Shown piece by piece: positions 22,766-31,360 of a DNA stretch of 48,124 nt. The notes under the pieces are model-generated. The model had not been told where the DNA came from and ran no database searches. It was given only the letters and a program-made list of their open reading frames with translations. Numbering within the stretch: the stretch's first letter is position 1; every line of letters begins with the position of its first letter. Origin of the DNA: an uncultured Oscillibacter sp. (GTDB taxonomy: Bacteria > Bacillota > Clostridia > Oscillospirales > Oscillospiraceae); NCBI RefSeq assembly GCF_900546705.1, contig NZ_URDP01000013.1:1-48124 (forward strand), given 5' to 3'. Position numbers and translations under genes: made by a program.

Positions 22766-25700
22766 ATGGAATTGGAGCAATTGGGGCTCGGGCTTTCAAA
22801 ACCGCGCTATGAAGCGGAGCGATCCTTTATACGGCAGTGGCTGGCGTCTGCGCCGGATCTGACGCTGCTCGCGCTGGAGGTCCCCACCCTGACAGATCTG
22901 GCACGGGAAGCCTCTGTTTTCCTGCGGGAGCAGGGCCTGTGCCTGTCCTTTCGGATGGGCAGCGGAGACGATGCAGACTGTCAGCGGCTTTGCAGGGCGC
23001 TTTGGAAGCTCTGGGCCAAGGAGCCCGCCCCGCAGACACCCACCGTTTGGGATCTGATGGACCGGCAACCGGAAAAAGACTGTTTTCTGCTGGTGTCCCA
23101 GGCAGAACAGCTGACCTGCGATATGCCGTTGGGAGAATTTCTGTTGGATCTGCTTTCCCACTGCAGCCCCATGCTGCATGTCGTCATGATGGCCGAGTAT
23201 GCAATCCCCCTCCTTTCCCAGGCGGAGGATCTGCCCCGCCTGGCAGCCGCAGTGACACCCGGTGCGTTGGTGCAGGACACCGGGGCCATAACTGCTGTTT
23301 TGCAGGAGGCCTACCCAGGTCTGTCCGAGCTTGATTGCCAATCCGTCTGCCAGCACTGCGGTGGATGGATCTCCGCGCTGGATGCAGCAGTTGCAAATCT
23401 TACTGCACAGCAGGAGCAGCGGACCGACGCCGCATCTGACGAACCGACCTGCTTTGCCCCCGAGGTCAGCGCTCTGCTGGAACAGTGGGTATCCTTCTGG
23501 CCGGAGACATACCTGTCCTGTCTAGAACGGCTCTGTGTCTGTCGGGAAGCCCCGGAGAAGCTGGCAGAGCGCCTGGCAGGGGAAGCCTTCAGCACGCTGC
23601 TCCTCCTGGCGCAGACGGGCTTTCCTCTGCGCGCCTGCGGTGCCCCGGAGCCCACATACACGCTCAACCCCGTATTCCAGACGTGGCTGTATCATCGGAC
23701 CGGGCAAACAAGAGGGCGGGGCTTTTTGCTGGAACAGCATAAAATCGCCGCGGAATATCACTTGGAAACGGAAAACTGGCCCGAGGTGTTCCGCCACCAG
23801 CTCAGCCGCGGATACGTTGAAGAAGCGGCCAAAGTCATGCGGTACCTGGCTTTTTCTGATCTGGACCCGACGCAGCTGGAGGCGTACAGGAGCCTGCTGC
23901 GCAAACAGCAGCCGGCCGCAATGGACCGGCTGCCCTGGGTACAGTTCGGATATGCCATCGCAGTGAAGTACCGTTATCCCAATATCGCATTTCGGTGTCT
24001 GGACCGTGCACTGGAGTTGTTCGAAGCTGCGGAAGATCATGTGGGTATCGTGCTGGTATGCTGCCAGAAAATCAGCCTTGGCTTTTTTGCCACCGAGCAG
24101 AAGAGCATGCTGGAGGAGGCCCTGCGGATCCTGACGGAAAACTCGTTTGATATCGATCAGCTGGATCCTATTCTGGATGGATACCGCAAAGTTTTTACCG
24201 CCTATGCCCTGCTTCAGCAGGGGAACACAGGCAGCCAAACGATCGATCTGCTGGAGCAGGCCCGCGAAAGCGCCATTATCCGCAACGACAGGAACCTTCG
24301 TCTTTGGGCCTGCTTTGTGCTGATTCTTGCCTACAAGCAGGATATCCGCTATACAGCCGGCCTGTCCGCAGTGCTGAATGAGGCCATGGAGCTTGCCGAA
24401 TCTCACCATGTACAGAAATCCTTAAAAATGTGCCTTTACCAAACGGTGGCCTTTTTGTGCTTTGTGGAAGGTGGCCGCTATGGAGAGGCCTGCAGCTGCT
24501 GCGAAAAGGCCATCCGAATCGCCGACGCCATTGAAGCCACGGGCTACAGCGTCTATATCAATATGATCCACGCATACGCGCTGGACTGCCTGGGACGTTA
24601 TGCAAAGGCCGAACAGGTGATTCTGGATACCGCCCGCAAAAGCAACAGCATTCTGAACGTCCGCAACGAACATCTCCTGGCATACTATTTCATTGGCCAG
24701 AGCTATCACTATTTTTCAAAAGGAGACTGGGGGCTGGCGCTGGACACGGCGGAAAAAGCCGTCAGGTACGCGGTCCGCTCCGGACGGACGTCCTACCTGG
24801 CAAGGAGTCTGCTGGCCCTGGGGAACATCCTGGCAGAGCACGATCTCTGCGACCGGGCCCAAGCGCTTGCCTGCCAGTGTCTGGATCTGTGCGCCCAGCA
24901 GGAGAAATATCGGTTTTATTCCATATCCGCCCGGTTTCTGCAGGCCCAGGTTCTGAAAAAGCAGAATCGCTGCGGAGATTTTGAAGAAGTCATGGCCGCG
25001 TTGGCGGAGGAGAGCAAAAACGCCGGGATCTTTCATTACAACTTTGCAAAGCCCTCCGTGATCTCCGGCCTGTGTCAGGGATATACACCGCCGGAACAAC
25101 ATCGTCGGTTCTTTATGCAGCTGCAATCCTGCAACACGGTGCGCACGCACTCCGGCGAGGCGCCCATATTGACGCAAATTCGGGCAACTACTCCTTTGGA
25201 GGTCTGCATTTTAGGACCGCTTCAGGTTTTTTCCGACGGACAGAGACTGGATGCCTGCGCTTCCGCCAGAGCGGGACAACTGCTGCGTCTGCTGGCACTG
25301 GACGGCAGCCCGCTGAGCGTGCACAAGCTGTTGGAGGCAATCTGGCCCGAATGGGATGAAAAGGCCGCAATGAACAGCTTTTATTTTACGCTGTATCAGC
25401 TGCGCAGCTATTTGAATATGAAGGACGCCATTTTGTACCGGCGCAGTCAGTGCAGCCTCAATCCCGCCCTGGTGACCGTCGACGCCGTGCTGTTCCGGGA
25501 GCTCATCCAGAGTGCGCGGCAATATCTGCGCGCGGACAATCTGTATGCCGCCAGCCGCTATTACGATCAGGCGCTGGTGCTGTGTCGCGGCCCTGTCCTG
25601 GACGGAGACGATTTGCCGGAGGACTTTGTTCTCCAGCAAGAGGACCTAGAGCGCAATATGTACGCAGCCATGCGGGAATACGGCTCAGTCTGCCTGCGTC

Positions 25701-25966
25701 AGCACATGGCGGACAAGGCTGAGCGAATCCTGAGCCGGGCGATGCAGAACACATTTGCAGATGAGGGAGCCGCCCGTCTGCTCATGCTGGCCCAATATCT
25801 GTCCGGCAACAAAAGCGGGGCGCTCTCCACCTATGAGCGCCTGTGCAGGCTGTTGCAAACAGAGCTGGGTGTGGAGCCCCACCGCCTCACCAACAGCCTC
25901 ATCGATCGCATCCGCCGCAACCAGGAGGTCACCGACCTTTTTCAGGAGGCGCAGAGCCTGTTTTAA
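22766..25966 (+). CDS. Large transcriptional regulator with C-terminal SARP-type winged helix and BTAD domain
   Basis: This 1066-residue protein has an N-terminal region positioned like a MalT/AfsR-type NTPase (about 1-300), helical TPR-like repeats (about 330-780), then a winged-helix DNA-binding domain (about 811-905, from LEVCILGPLQV through EAIWPEWDEKAAMNSFYFTLYQL). A bacterial transcriptional activation domain follows (about 910-1055, ending in the TELGVEPHRLT motif). The NTPase appears dead: the P-loop position reads LLALEVPTLTDLA with no GxxxxGK, and the Walker B position reads LLVSQAEQLT. The 11-bp-phased repeats upstream fit SARP-like DNA recognition. It is divergent from ech-thl-hbd and so probably controls that operon and itself. 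The inducer is unknown. Confidence 0.85.
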   Translation: MELEQLGLGLSKPRYEAERSFIRQWLASAPDLTLLALEVPTLTDLAREASVFLREQGLCLSFRMGSGDDADCQRLCRALWKLWAKEPAPQTPTVWDLMDRQPEKDCFLLVSQAEQLTCDMPLGEFLLDLLSHCSPMLHVVMMAEYAIPLLSQAEDLPRLAAAVTPGALVQDTGAITAVLQEAYPGLSELDCQSVCQHCGGWISALDAAVANLTAQQEQRTDAASDEPTCFAPEVSALLEQWVSFWPETYLSCLERLCVCREAPEKLAERLAGEAFSTLLLLAQTGFPLRACGAPEPTYTLNPVFQTWLYHRTGQTRGRGFLLEQHKIAAEYHLETENWPEVFRHQLSRGYVEEAAKVMRYLAFSDLDPTQLEAYRSLLRKQQPAAMDRLPWVQFGYAIAVKYRYPNIAFRCLDRALELFEAAEDHVGIVLVCCQKISLGFFATEQKSMLEEALRILTENSFDIDQLDPILDGYRKVFTAYALLQQGNTGSQTIDLLEQARESAIIRNDRNLRLWACFVLILAYKQDIRYTAGLSAVLNEAMELAESHHVQKSLKMCLYQTVAFLCFVEGGRYGEACSCCEKAIRIADAIEATGYSVYINMIHAYALDCLGRYAKAEQVILDTARKSNSILNVRNEHLLAYYFIGQSYHYFSKGDWGLALDTAEKAVRYAVRSGRTSYLARSLLALGNILAEHDLCDRAQALACQCLDLCAQQEKYRFYSISARFLQAQVLKKQNRCGDFEEVMAALAEESKNAGIFHYNFAKPSVISGLCQGYTPPEQHRRFFMQLQSCNTVRTHSGEAPILTQIRATTPLEVCILGPLQVFSDGQRLDACASARAGQLLRLLALDGSPLSVHKLLEAIWPEWDEKAAMNSFYFTLYQLRSYLNMKDAILYRRSQCSLNPALVTVDAVLFRELIQSARQYLRADNLYAASRYYDQALVLCRGPVLDGDDLPEDFVLQQEDLERNMYAAMREYGSVCLRQHMADKAERILSRAMQNTFADEGAARLLMLAQYLSGNKSGALSTYERLCRLLQTELGVEPHRLTNSLIDRIRRNQEVTDLFQEAQSLF

Positions 25967-25974
25967 TCAAAAAA

Positions 25975-26007
25975 GAACGCGCATCGGCTGTACGCCGATG
26001 CGCGTTC
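25975..26007 (-). terminator. Terminator of the sigma-54 activator gene, possibly bidirectional
   Basis: A perfect 14-bp stem (25975-25988 with 25994-26007). The T-run (six T) follows on the minus strand. Confidence 0.9.
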
Positions 26008-26012
26008 CTCGT

Positions 26013-27749
26013 TTAAGAAAGGCCATATCTCCGCATTTTCCGCACTACAGTGGACTGATCCACCCGGAGGTAGCGGGCCATTTCCCGGGTGGAGCCGCAG
26101 GTTTCCTTTGCCTGCTTCAAAAGCCGAATCTCCAGCTCCTCCACCGCCAGGTTGAGGTCCGTATCAGGCACCGGCTCGGTAACGGAGCCGGCATCCGCAG
26201 GGTCCGTCTGCTTTCCGTTGCACTGCTGGATGATCCACGGCACATCGCTGATCTGAAACTGGGTGTTTGCACTCATAATGACCATGCGTTCGATCACATT
26301 CCGCAGCTCCCGGACGTTCCCCTCCCAGTCATATTCTTCCAGCCGTTTGATGACCTCGGGCGTCATGGCCTTGTGCTGGTTGTATCTGTGATTGAAGATA
26401 TTCAGGAAGTAGAGGCTCAGGGGCAGGATATCCTCCCGCCGCTGCCGCAGGGGCGGAACGGTAATGGAGACCACGTTCAGCCGGTAATAAAGGTCTTCGC
26501 GGAACGTGCCCTCCCGGACCATTTTGCTCAGATTGCGGTTGGTGGCGGCAATAAAACGCACATCGATGCTCTTGGATCGCACACCGCCCACCCGAGTCAC
26601 TTGCTTCGTCTCCAAAACACGCAGGAGTTTCACTTGAAAAGACAGGGGCAATTCGCCCACCTCATCCAAAAACACCGTCCCGCCATTGGCCGCCTCCAGC
26701 AGCCCAATCTTCCCCGATACGGATGCGCCGGTAAACGCACCCTTCTCATAGCCGAACAGCTCGCTTTCCAGCAAGGCCTCCGGAATAGCGCCGCAGTTGA
26801 TGGTCACCAGCGCGTGGTCTTGCCGAATGCTGCTGTTGTGTATTTTCCGGGCCACTTCTTCCTTCCCCACGCCAGACTCGCCTAAAATCAGCACTGTGGC
26901 GTCAAAGGGTCCTACCTGCTTGGCAAGAGAAAAGACCTTCTTGGTACTCTCGCTCACCGCCACGATCTGTTCTGTCCTCACGCCCGTCTCGTCGATCAGC
27001 GCCTCATAGTGCTGAAGCTCTCGGCTCTTTGCATTGAGCAGCTCCTCCCGAAGCTGAAAGATCTCCGTAATGTCGCGGGCATTGATCACAATCCGCTTGA
27101 TATCTCCATTCTGGTCGAACACCGGCTTTCCGGTCACGATAATGTCCCGGCCGTCCTTGGTGATCTGGCGCTTGGAAACCGGCCGTTTTTCATCTCGCAC
27201 CACAAAGGCCACCGAATTTTCCATCCATACGGGGTTGATAAGGGCACGCATATTGCGTCCTTCCAGCTGCTCCTTGGGAATGGCCGCCACCCGCTCATAG
27301 GAGCTGTTGAAAAACTGTACGTTTCCATCGCCGTCGGTTACAAGTATCCCGTCAAAAGACCCCTCCAGAATCTCCTCCATCTCGCTTGTCAGCTTCCACG
27401 CCGCCTCCAGCTCCGATTTGGATAAGAGTACCTCCTCCGATTCCATAATGATCAGTGCATATCCATACTGCCGTGTCTCTCCCCAGATGGAGATCACCCG
27501 ATAGTGCACGGTTCCCTTATCCACCTGCATGGTAAACACCGCGTCTTCTTTCAGATTCCGCAAGTCGATGGTGTGGATCAGCGCCCGTATATCCACCACA
27601 TCATGAAAGTTCAGCAGACGCCGCGCCGCCGGATTGGCAAATGTAATCTGATAGTCCTCTCCAAAAAAAACAATTCCATTGGAGGCATATTGCGCCAGTG
27701 TGAGCATGGCGGGAATTGGAAAGCAGTCCGGCATTTCTAAAGGCAACAT
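26013..27749 (-). CDS. Sigma-54-dependent transcriptional activator with PAS sensor
   Basis: This enhancer-binding protein opens RNA polymerase-sigma-54 complexes using ATP. The 578 residues comprise two PAS-like regions (about 15-110 and 125-230), a linker, and the AAA+ domain with Walker A GESGVGKE (about 289-296), the sigma-54-contacting GAFTGA loop (about 336-341) and Walker B GGTVFLDEVGE. A C-terminal TyrR/Fis-type helix-turn-helix follows (CGSTREMARYLRVDQSTVVRKMRRYG). The PAS domains imply a small-molecule or redox signal. It lies just past the end of the catabolic cluster, whose two divergent promoters are of sigma-54 type, so it is very likely their activator. AAAGGA precedes the ATG. 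Confidence 0.93.
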   Translation of the reverse strand: MLPLEMPDCFPIPAMLTLAQYASNGIVFFGEDYQITFANPAARRLLNFHDVVDIRALIHTIDLRNLKEDAVFTMQVDKGTVHYRVISIWGETRQYGYALIIMESEEVLLSKSELEAAWKLTSEMEEILEGSFDGILVTDGDGNVQFFNSSYERVAAIPKEQLEGRNMRALINPVWMENSVAFVVRDEKRPVSKRQITKDGRDIIVTGKPVFDQNGDIKRIVINARDITEIFQLREELLNAKSRELQHYEALIDETGVRTEQIVAVSESTKKVFSLAKQVGPFDATVLILGESGVGKEEVARKIHNSSIRQDHALVTINCGAIPEALLESELFGYEKGAFTGASVSGKIGLLEAANGGTVFLDEVGELPLSFQVKLLRVLETKQVTRVGGVRSKSIDVRFIAATNRNLSKMVREGTFREDLYYRLNVVSITVPPLRQRREDILPLSLYFLNIFNHRYNQHKAMTPEVIKRLEEYDWEGNVRELRNVIERMVIMSANTQFQISDVPWIIQQCNGKQTDPADAGSVTEPVPDTDLNLAVEELEIRLLKQAKETCGSTREMARYLRVDQSTVVRKMRRYGLS

Positions 27750-27871
27750 AGCACAATCCTTTCATCTTGATGGAGTTTAGCGCTTGGAACGAGGCGTCCC
27801 CTTTCATAAACGCGCAGTATTATCGCTCATAAAGGCATGGTAAATTTTACAATTTTCATAACCTATATGAC

Positions 27872-27888
27872 ATCAGAACTGTTCTGAT
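27872..27888. promoter_or_regulatory. Perfect 17-bp palindrome upstream of the sigma-54 activator
   Basis: ATCAGAAC-T-GTTCTGAT lies 123 bases before the activator start, in an AT-rich stretch that also has a weak minus-strand promoter-like pair (TTTACC, 16 bases, TAATAC). It is probably an operator for the activator gene; no second copy was noticed in the window. Confidence 0.45.
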
Positions 27889-27968
27889 CGTCTCATTTTA
27901 GCATGAAACGGTACGTTCTTCAAGAAAATCGCTCCGCCCTCCCCACCCAGGCGCTCCCCGCCGGGCAG

Positions 27969-28006
27969 GCAGGGAAGGGCGGTCCTTTGCCGCCGCCCTT
28001 CCCTGC
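27969..28006 (-). terminator. Strong hairpin after the catabolic cluster
   Basis: A perfect 14-bp stem (27969-27982 with 27993-28006), 10-base loop, starting 21 bases past the UxaA-type stop. There is no T-run, so it may stabilise the 3' end or terminate only partly. Confidence 0.55.
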
Positions 28007-28027
28007 AGATGTGCGTCTGCGCTGCCG

Positions 28028-29530
28028 TCACAGGGTGACGCCGTCCCGCAGAATCCCCATCTGGTAATACCGGTTTTCCTCATTGCGGGTGTGGTAGTCG
28101 CCGTTGCAGGTGTCCAGCACAGCCTGATACAACGCGTCCGTCAGCGCCTCCAGTGCCTCCTGTGAGGTCTGCTCCAGCAGCACGCCCGCATCAAAGTCGA
28201 TCCATCCGCTCTTTCTGCGGGCAAGCACGCTGTTGGACGAGAGGCGGAACGTGGGGCCCGCAAACCCGCAGGGCGTTCCCCGCCCGGTGGTAAAAATGGT
28301 GAGCACCGCGCCGGCGGCGATCTGTCCGGTCACGCCGGTGAGGTCGTTGCCCGGGCCGGACACCAGCACAAAGCCGTGCTCTGTCGCCCGCTGGCCATAC
28401 TCCAAAACCTCCGTCACCGCGCAGCGCCCTCCCTTTTGAATGCAGCCCAGGGATTTTTCCTCAATAGTGGAAAGGCCGCCGGCCTTGTTGCCCTGGGTGG
28501 GATTGTCACTTACCTTTTCTCCGTAGCGGCGGAAGTAGTCGCTGTAATCGCGGATCATGCCCACCACCGCGTCAAAAATTTTCTCGTTGGCCGCCCGGTT
28601 CATCAAAAGGTGTTCCGCGCCGAACATCTCCGGAACTTCGGTCATGTTGACAGTAGCTCCCTGCCGCACCAGCCGCTCTGTCAGCCGGCCCACCAGCTTG
28701 TTGGCGGTGATGCCGGAAAAGCCATCGGAGCCGCCGCAGTTGACCGCCACATGAAGCTCGCTCAGATTCACTGGCTCTCTGCGGTCCTGCTCGATTTCCT
28801 CCATCAGCTCCCCGCACAGCCGCAGGCCGTCGGCAAATTCGTCCTCGCTTTCCTGCAAAACCAGGAACTTGACCCGCTTTTCGTCCACATAGTCCATGTA
28901 TTTGCGCAGCGTGGCCAGGTCGTTGATCTCACATCCCAGGCTGATGACCAGCACGCCGCCGAAATTGGCGTTGCGGATGACACCCGCCAGAGTCTTGGCG
29001 GTCATGGCCAGATCCCGGCCCGTCTGGCTGCACCCGTAGGGATGGGTCAGGGGCAGTACGCCGTCAAAATGGTCGTTGCCGGGGTAGCGCTCCTTTACCA
29101 TATCCGCCAGCTTCTGGAGCGGTCCGTTGGCACAGAACACCGACGGGATGATGGCCAGGTGGTTCCGGATACCCACGCCGCCGTCGCTGCGGCGGTAGCC
29201 CAGAAAGGTCTGCTCCGTACGCCCGGGATAGACTGCCTCCCCGTCCGGAACATAGGTATAGCTCCGGCTCCCGTTGGCCATCGTGGCCACATTGTGGTCG
29301 TGCACATAGCCGCCTTTCAAAATGGGTGCCGATGCCACGCCGATCCGGTTGCCATATTTCACGACCCGGCCTCCGGCGGGGATGTCCTCCAGGGCGATCT
29401 TATGCCCGTTGGGAATGTTCTCCAGAGCGGTGATGCGCTGTCCGTCCACCTCCACGGTCTCCAGGGCCTTTACATCCCGCAGCGCCACGGCAACATTGTC
29501 CGCGGCGTAAATTCTGATGAAATCCTTCAT
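28028..29530 (-). CDS. UxaA-family sugar-acid dehydratase (altronate/galactarate dehydratase type)
   Basis: These metal-dependent enzymes remove water from a hexonate or aldarate, giving a 2-keto-3-deoxy acid. The 500-residue length matches full-size UxaA with both halves: an N-terminal SAF domain (about 1-95: GHKIALEDIPAGGRVVKYG, HDHNVA) and the catalytic part with PYGCSQTGRD, LGCEIND, NCGGSDGFSGITAN and EVPEMFGAEHLL. Altronate is the commonest substrate, but galactarate, tagaturonate-derived and other acids are possible. No uxaB, uxaC, KDG kinase or KDPG aldolase lies nearby, so the keto-deoxy product probably has another fate. AAAGGAG precedes the ATG at 29530; 14 bases separate it from the upstream gene. 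Confidence 0.88.
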   Translation of the reverse strand: MKDFIRIYAADNVAVALRDVKALETVEVDGQRITALENIPNGHKIALEDIPAGGRVVKYGNRIGVASAPILKGGYVHDHNVATMANGSRSYTYVPDGEAVYPGRTEQTFLGYRRSDGGVGIRNHLAIIPSVFCANGPLQKLADMVKERYPGNDHFDGVLPLTHPYGCSQTGRDLAMTAKTLAGVIRNANFGGVLVISLGCEINDLATLRKYMDYVDEKRVKFLVLQESEDEFADGLRLCGELMEEIEQDRREPVNLSELHVAVNCGGSDGFSGITANKLVGRLTERLVRQGATVNMTEVPEMFGAEHLLMNRAANEKIFDAVVGMIRDYSDYFRRYGEKVSDNPTQGNKAGGLSTIEEKSLGCIQKGGRCAVTEVLEYGQRATEHGFVLVSGPGNDLTGVTGQIAAGAVLTIFTTGRGTPCGFAGPTFRLSSNSVLARRKSGWIDFDAGVLLEQTSQEALEALTDALYQAVLDTCNGDYHTRNEENRYYQMGILRDGVTL

Positions 29531-29544
29531 GACTACGCTCCTTT

Positions 29545-30531
29545 TCAAGATGGAAACACATACTCGGCCACTTCTTCGTTGACCAGGCACTCCGGCCGCC
29601 GCCCCTCCAGAACGGCACGCACCTGCTGGGCTGCCTTTCGCTGCAGCAATCGCTGGGACGAGGGGGAATACCATGCGGCGTGGGGCGTGAGCAGCACCTG
29701 CTCCATTTGCCGCAGCGGGCTTTCCAGCGGCAGTGGCTCTTCTTCAAAAACATCCAGTGCGGCATAGGCCAGATGGCCGGACCGCAGCGCCGCCGTAAGG
29801 TCCTCCTCACACAGTACAGACCCTCTGGCCACATTCACCAGGCAGGCGCCCATCTTCATTCTCTGAAAGACCGCCCGGTTGAAAAGATGGTAGTTTTCCG
29901 GGGTTCCGGGCGTATGGATGCAGAGGTAATCCGCCTGTGCGATGACCCGGTCAAAGGGCTGCTTCACCCCGCCCGCGGCCGCGATCTCCTCCGCGCCTGC
30001 ACGGCTGGTCACCTGGATCTCCCGGCAAAAGGGCCGCATTTTCTGCATGACCCGCCGGGCGATCTTTCCAAATCCCACGATCCCCAACACCCCCTGCCGA
30101 AGATCCGGCAGAGATCTTGCCGCATGATAGTCATAGATTCCCCGCCGGATATTCCGGTCGTGGAGCGGCAGCCCCCGAGACAGCGCCAGCAGCATGGCGC
30201 AGGCGTGGTCGGAAACCTCCTCCGTGCAGTAATCCGTCACGTTGGTCACGCAGATCCGCCGCTCGGTGGCTGCCAGGAGATCCACCCCGTCGGTGCCCGT
30301 GGCATATTTGGCAAGGACGCGGCAGCGGTCCATGGAGCGGATTATGGGAGCCGTTAGCTTCGCCCACTGAAAAAGCACACCGTCCGCATCCCGGAGCGAT
30401 CGCGCCAGAACGCTCTCATTCCGGACATTCAGCTTGACGATCTCGCAGCCAATGGGTTCCAGGATCTCTTGTTCCGCCGCGAAGTCCTCATAGTCACTGT
30501 CCGTAATGACAATCTTATAGTGATTCAACAC
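29545..30531 (-). CDS. D-2-hydroxyacid dehydrogenase (PGDH/CtBP-like)
   Basis: This NAD(P)-linked enzyme interconverts a 2-keto acid and a D-2-hydroxy acid. The 328 residues show the nucleotide-binding GIVGFGKIARRV (about 144-155) and the catalytic triad of the family: Arg in NVARGSVL, Glu in DVFEEEPLP and His in TPHAAWYSP. The start is set at GTG 30531, with GGGAGG 6 bases upstream; the ATG at 30552 would put that ribosome site inside the gene. In context it could reduce the 2-keto-3-deoxy acid formed by the UxaA-type enzyme to the 2-hydroxy acid needed by the dehydratase. A terminator-like hairpin lies directly upstream. Confidence 0.87.
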   Translation of the reverse strand: MLNHYKIVITDSDYEDFAAEQEILEPIGCEIVKLNVRNESVLARSLRDADGVLFQWAKLTAPIIRSMDRCRVLAKYATGTDGVDLLAATERRICVTNVTDYCTEEVSDHACAMLLALSRGLPLHDRNIRRGIYDYHAARSLPDLRQGVLGIVGFGKIARRVMQKMRPFCREIQVTSRAGAEEIAAAGGVKQPFDRVIAQADYLCIHTPGTPENYHLFNRAVFQRMKMGACLVNVARGSVLCEEDLTAALRSGHLAYAALDVFEEEPLPLESPLRQMEQVLLTPHAAWYSPSSQRLLQRKAAQQVRAVLEGRRPECLVNEEVAEYVFPS

Positions 30532-30546
30532 ACATCTCCTCCCGCT

Positions 30547-30594
30547 GAACAAAACGGCTGACGAAACCGAGGAAACCTCCGTTTCGTCAGCCGT
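30547..30594 (-). terminator. Intra-cluster terminator or attenuator
   Basis: A perfect 14-bp stem (30554-30567 with 30581-30594), extended by GAGG/CCTC across a C-C mismatch, is followed on the minus strand by CGTTTTGTT. It sits between the SDR stop and the D-2-hydroxyacid dehydrogenase ribosome site, so expression of the last two genes may be reduced or conditional. Confidence 0.75.
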
Positions 30595-30598
30595 GTGC

Positions 30599-31354
30599 TT
30601 ATCTTCCCAGGAAGCCGCCGTCTACCGGCAGCACTACGCCGGAGAGATAATCCGACGCGGGCGACGCCAAAAACAGCAGTGCTCCTGCCAGATCTTCCGG
30701 ATTTCCCCACCGCCCAGCAGGAATCCGGCTCAGGATCTCCTGATTGCGCACAGGGTCCGCCCGGATGGCAGCCGTATTGTCCGTAGCCAGGTATCCGGGC
30801 GCCAGTGCATTGACCTGGACGCCCCGTGCAGCCCAGTCGTTGGACAGAGCCTTTGTGATCTGCGCGATGCCGCCTTTGGAAGCCGCATAGGCCGGAACAT
30901 GGTGGCCGCCGAAGAAACTGAGCATAGATGCGATATTGATGATCTTTCCGCTGCCCTGCGCCAGCATCTCCCGGCCCGCCAGTTGGGCCATCTGAAACGC
31001 CGACGTCAGGTTCACGCGGATCAGCTGCTCAAACTCCTCCATGGGAAAGTCCTCGCAGGGATAGCGGACCTGCGTCCCCGCATTGTTGACCAGGATATCC
31101 ACACCGCCAAGAAATTCCAGTGCCTCTCGGAAGCAGCGTTCCACCGCCGCACCGTCCCGGAAGTCCCCGATGAACCCGCGGACCTTGTCGGAAGGTCCGA
31201 TCCGCTCCGCCGCTTTATGGATGCTTGTTCCGCTGCCGGTAATCGCCACCGTGCAGCCGGCTTCATACAGTGTTTTGGCAAGGGTGAAGCCAATGCCGCG
31301 GCTCCCTCCGGTGACGATGGCCCGCTTGCCGGAAATATCAAAAAGATGGTTCAT
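30599..31354 (-). CDS. SDR-family oxidoreductase (KduD/gluconate 5-dehydrogenase-like)
   Basis: A classical short-chain dehydrogenase of 251 residues: TGGSRGIG cofactor motif (about 16-23), NNAG (about 90-93), catalytic Ser in NIASMLSF and YAASK (Tyr/Lys, about 156-160). The end, NPEDLAGALLFLAS through PVDGGFLGR, resembles KduD (2-dehydro-3-deoxy-gluconate 5-dehydrogenase) and gluconate 5-dehydrogenases. A sugar-acid carbinol is therefore the likely substrate, consistent with the UxaA-type partner. The exact substrate cannot be read from sequence. It starts 6 bases after the TRAP large permease gene. Confidence 0.85.
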   Translation of the reverse strand: MNHLFDISGKRAIVTGGSRGIGFTLAKTLYEAGCTVAITGSGTSIHKAAERIGPSDKVRGFIGDFRDGAAVERCFREALEFLGGVDILVNNAGTQVRYPCEDFPMEEFEQLIRVNLTSAFQMAQLAGREMLAQGSGKIINIASMLSFFGGHHVPAYAASKGGIAQITKALSNDWAARGVQVNALAPGYLATDNTAAIRADPVRNQEILSRIPAGRWGNPEDLAGALLFLASPASDYLSGVVLPVDGGFLGR

Positions 31355-31360
31355 GGCACT

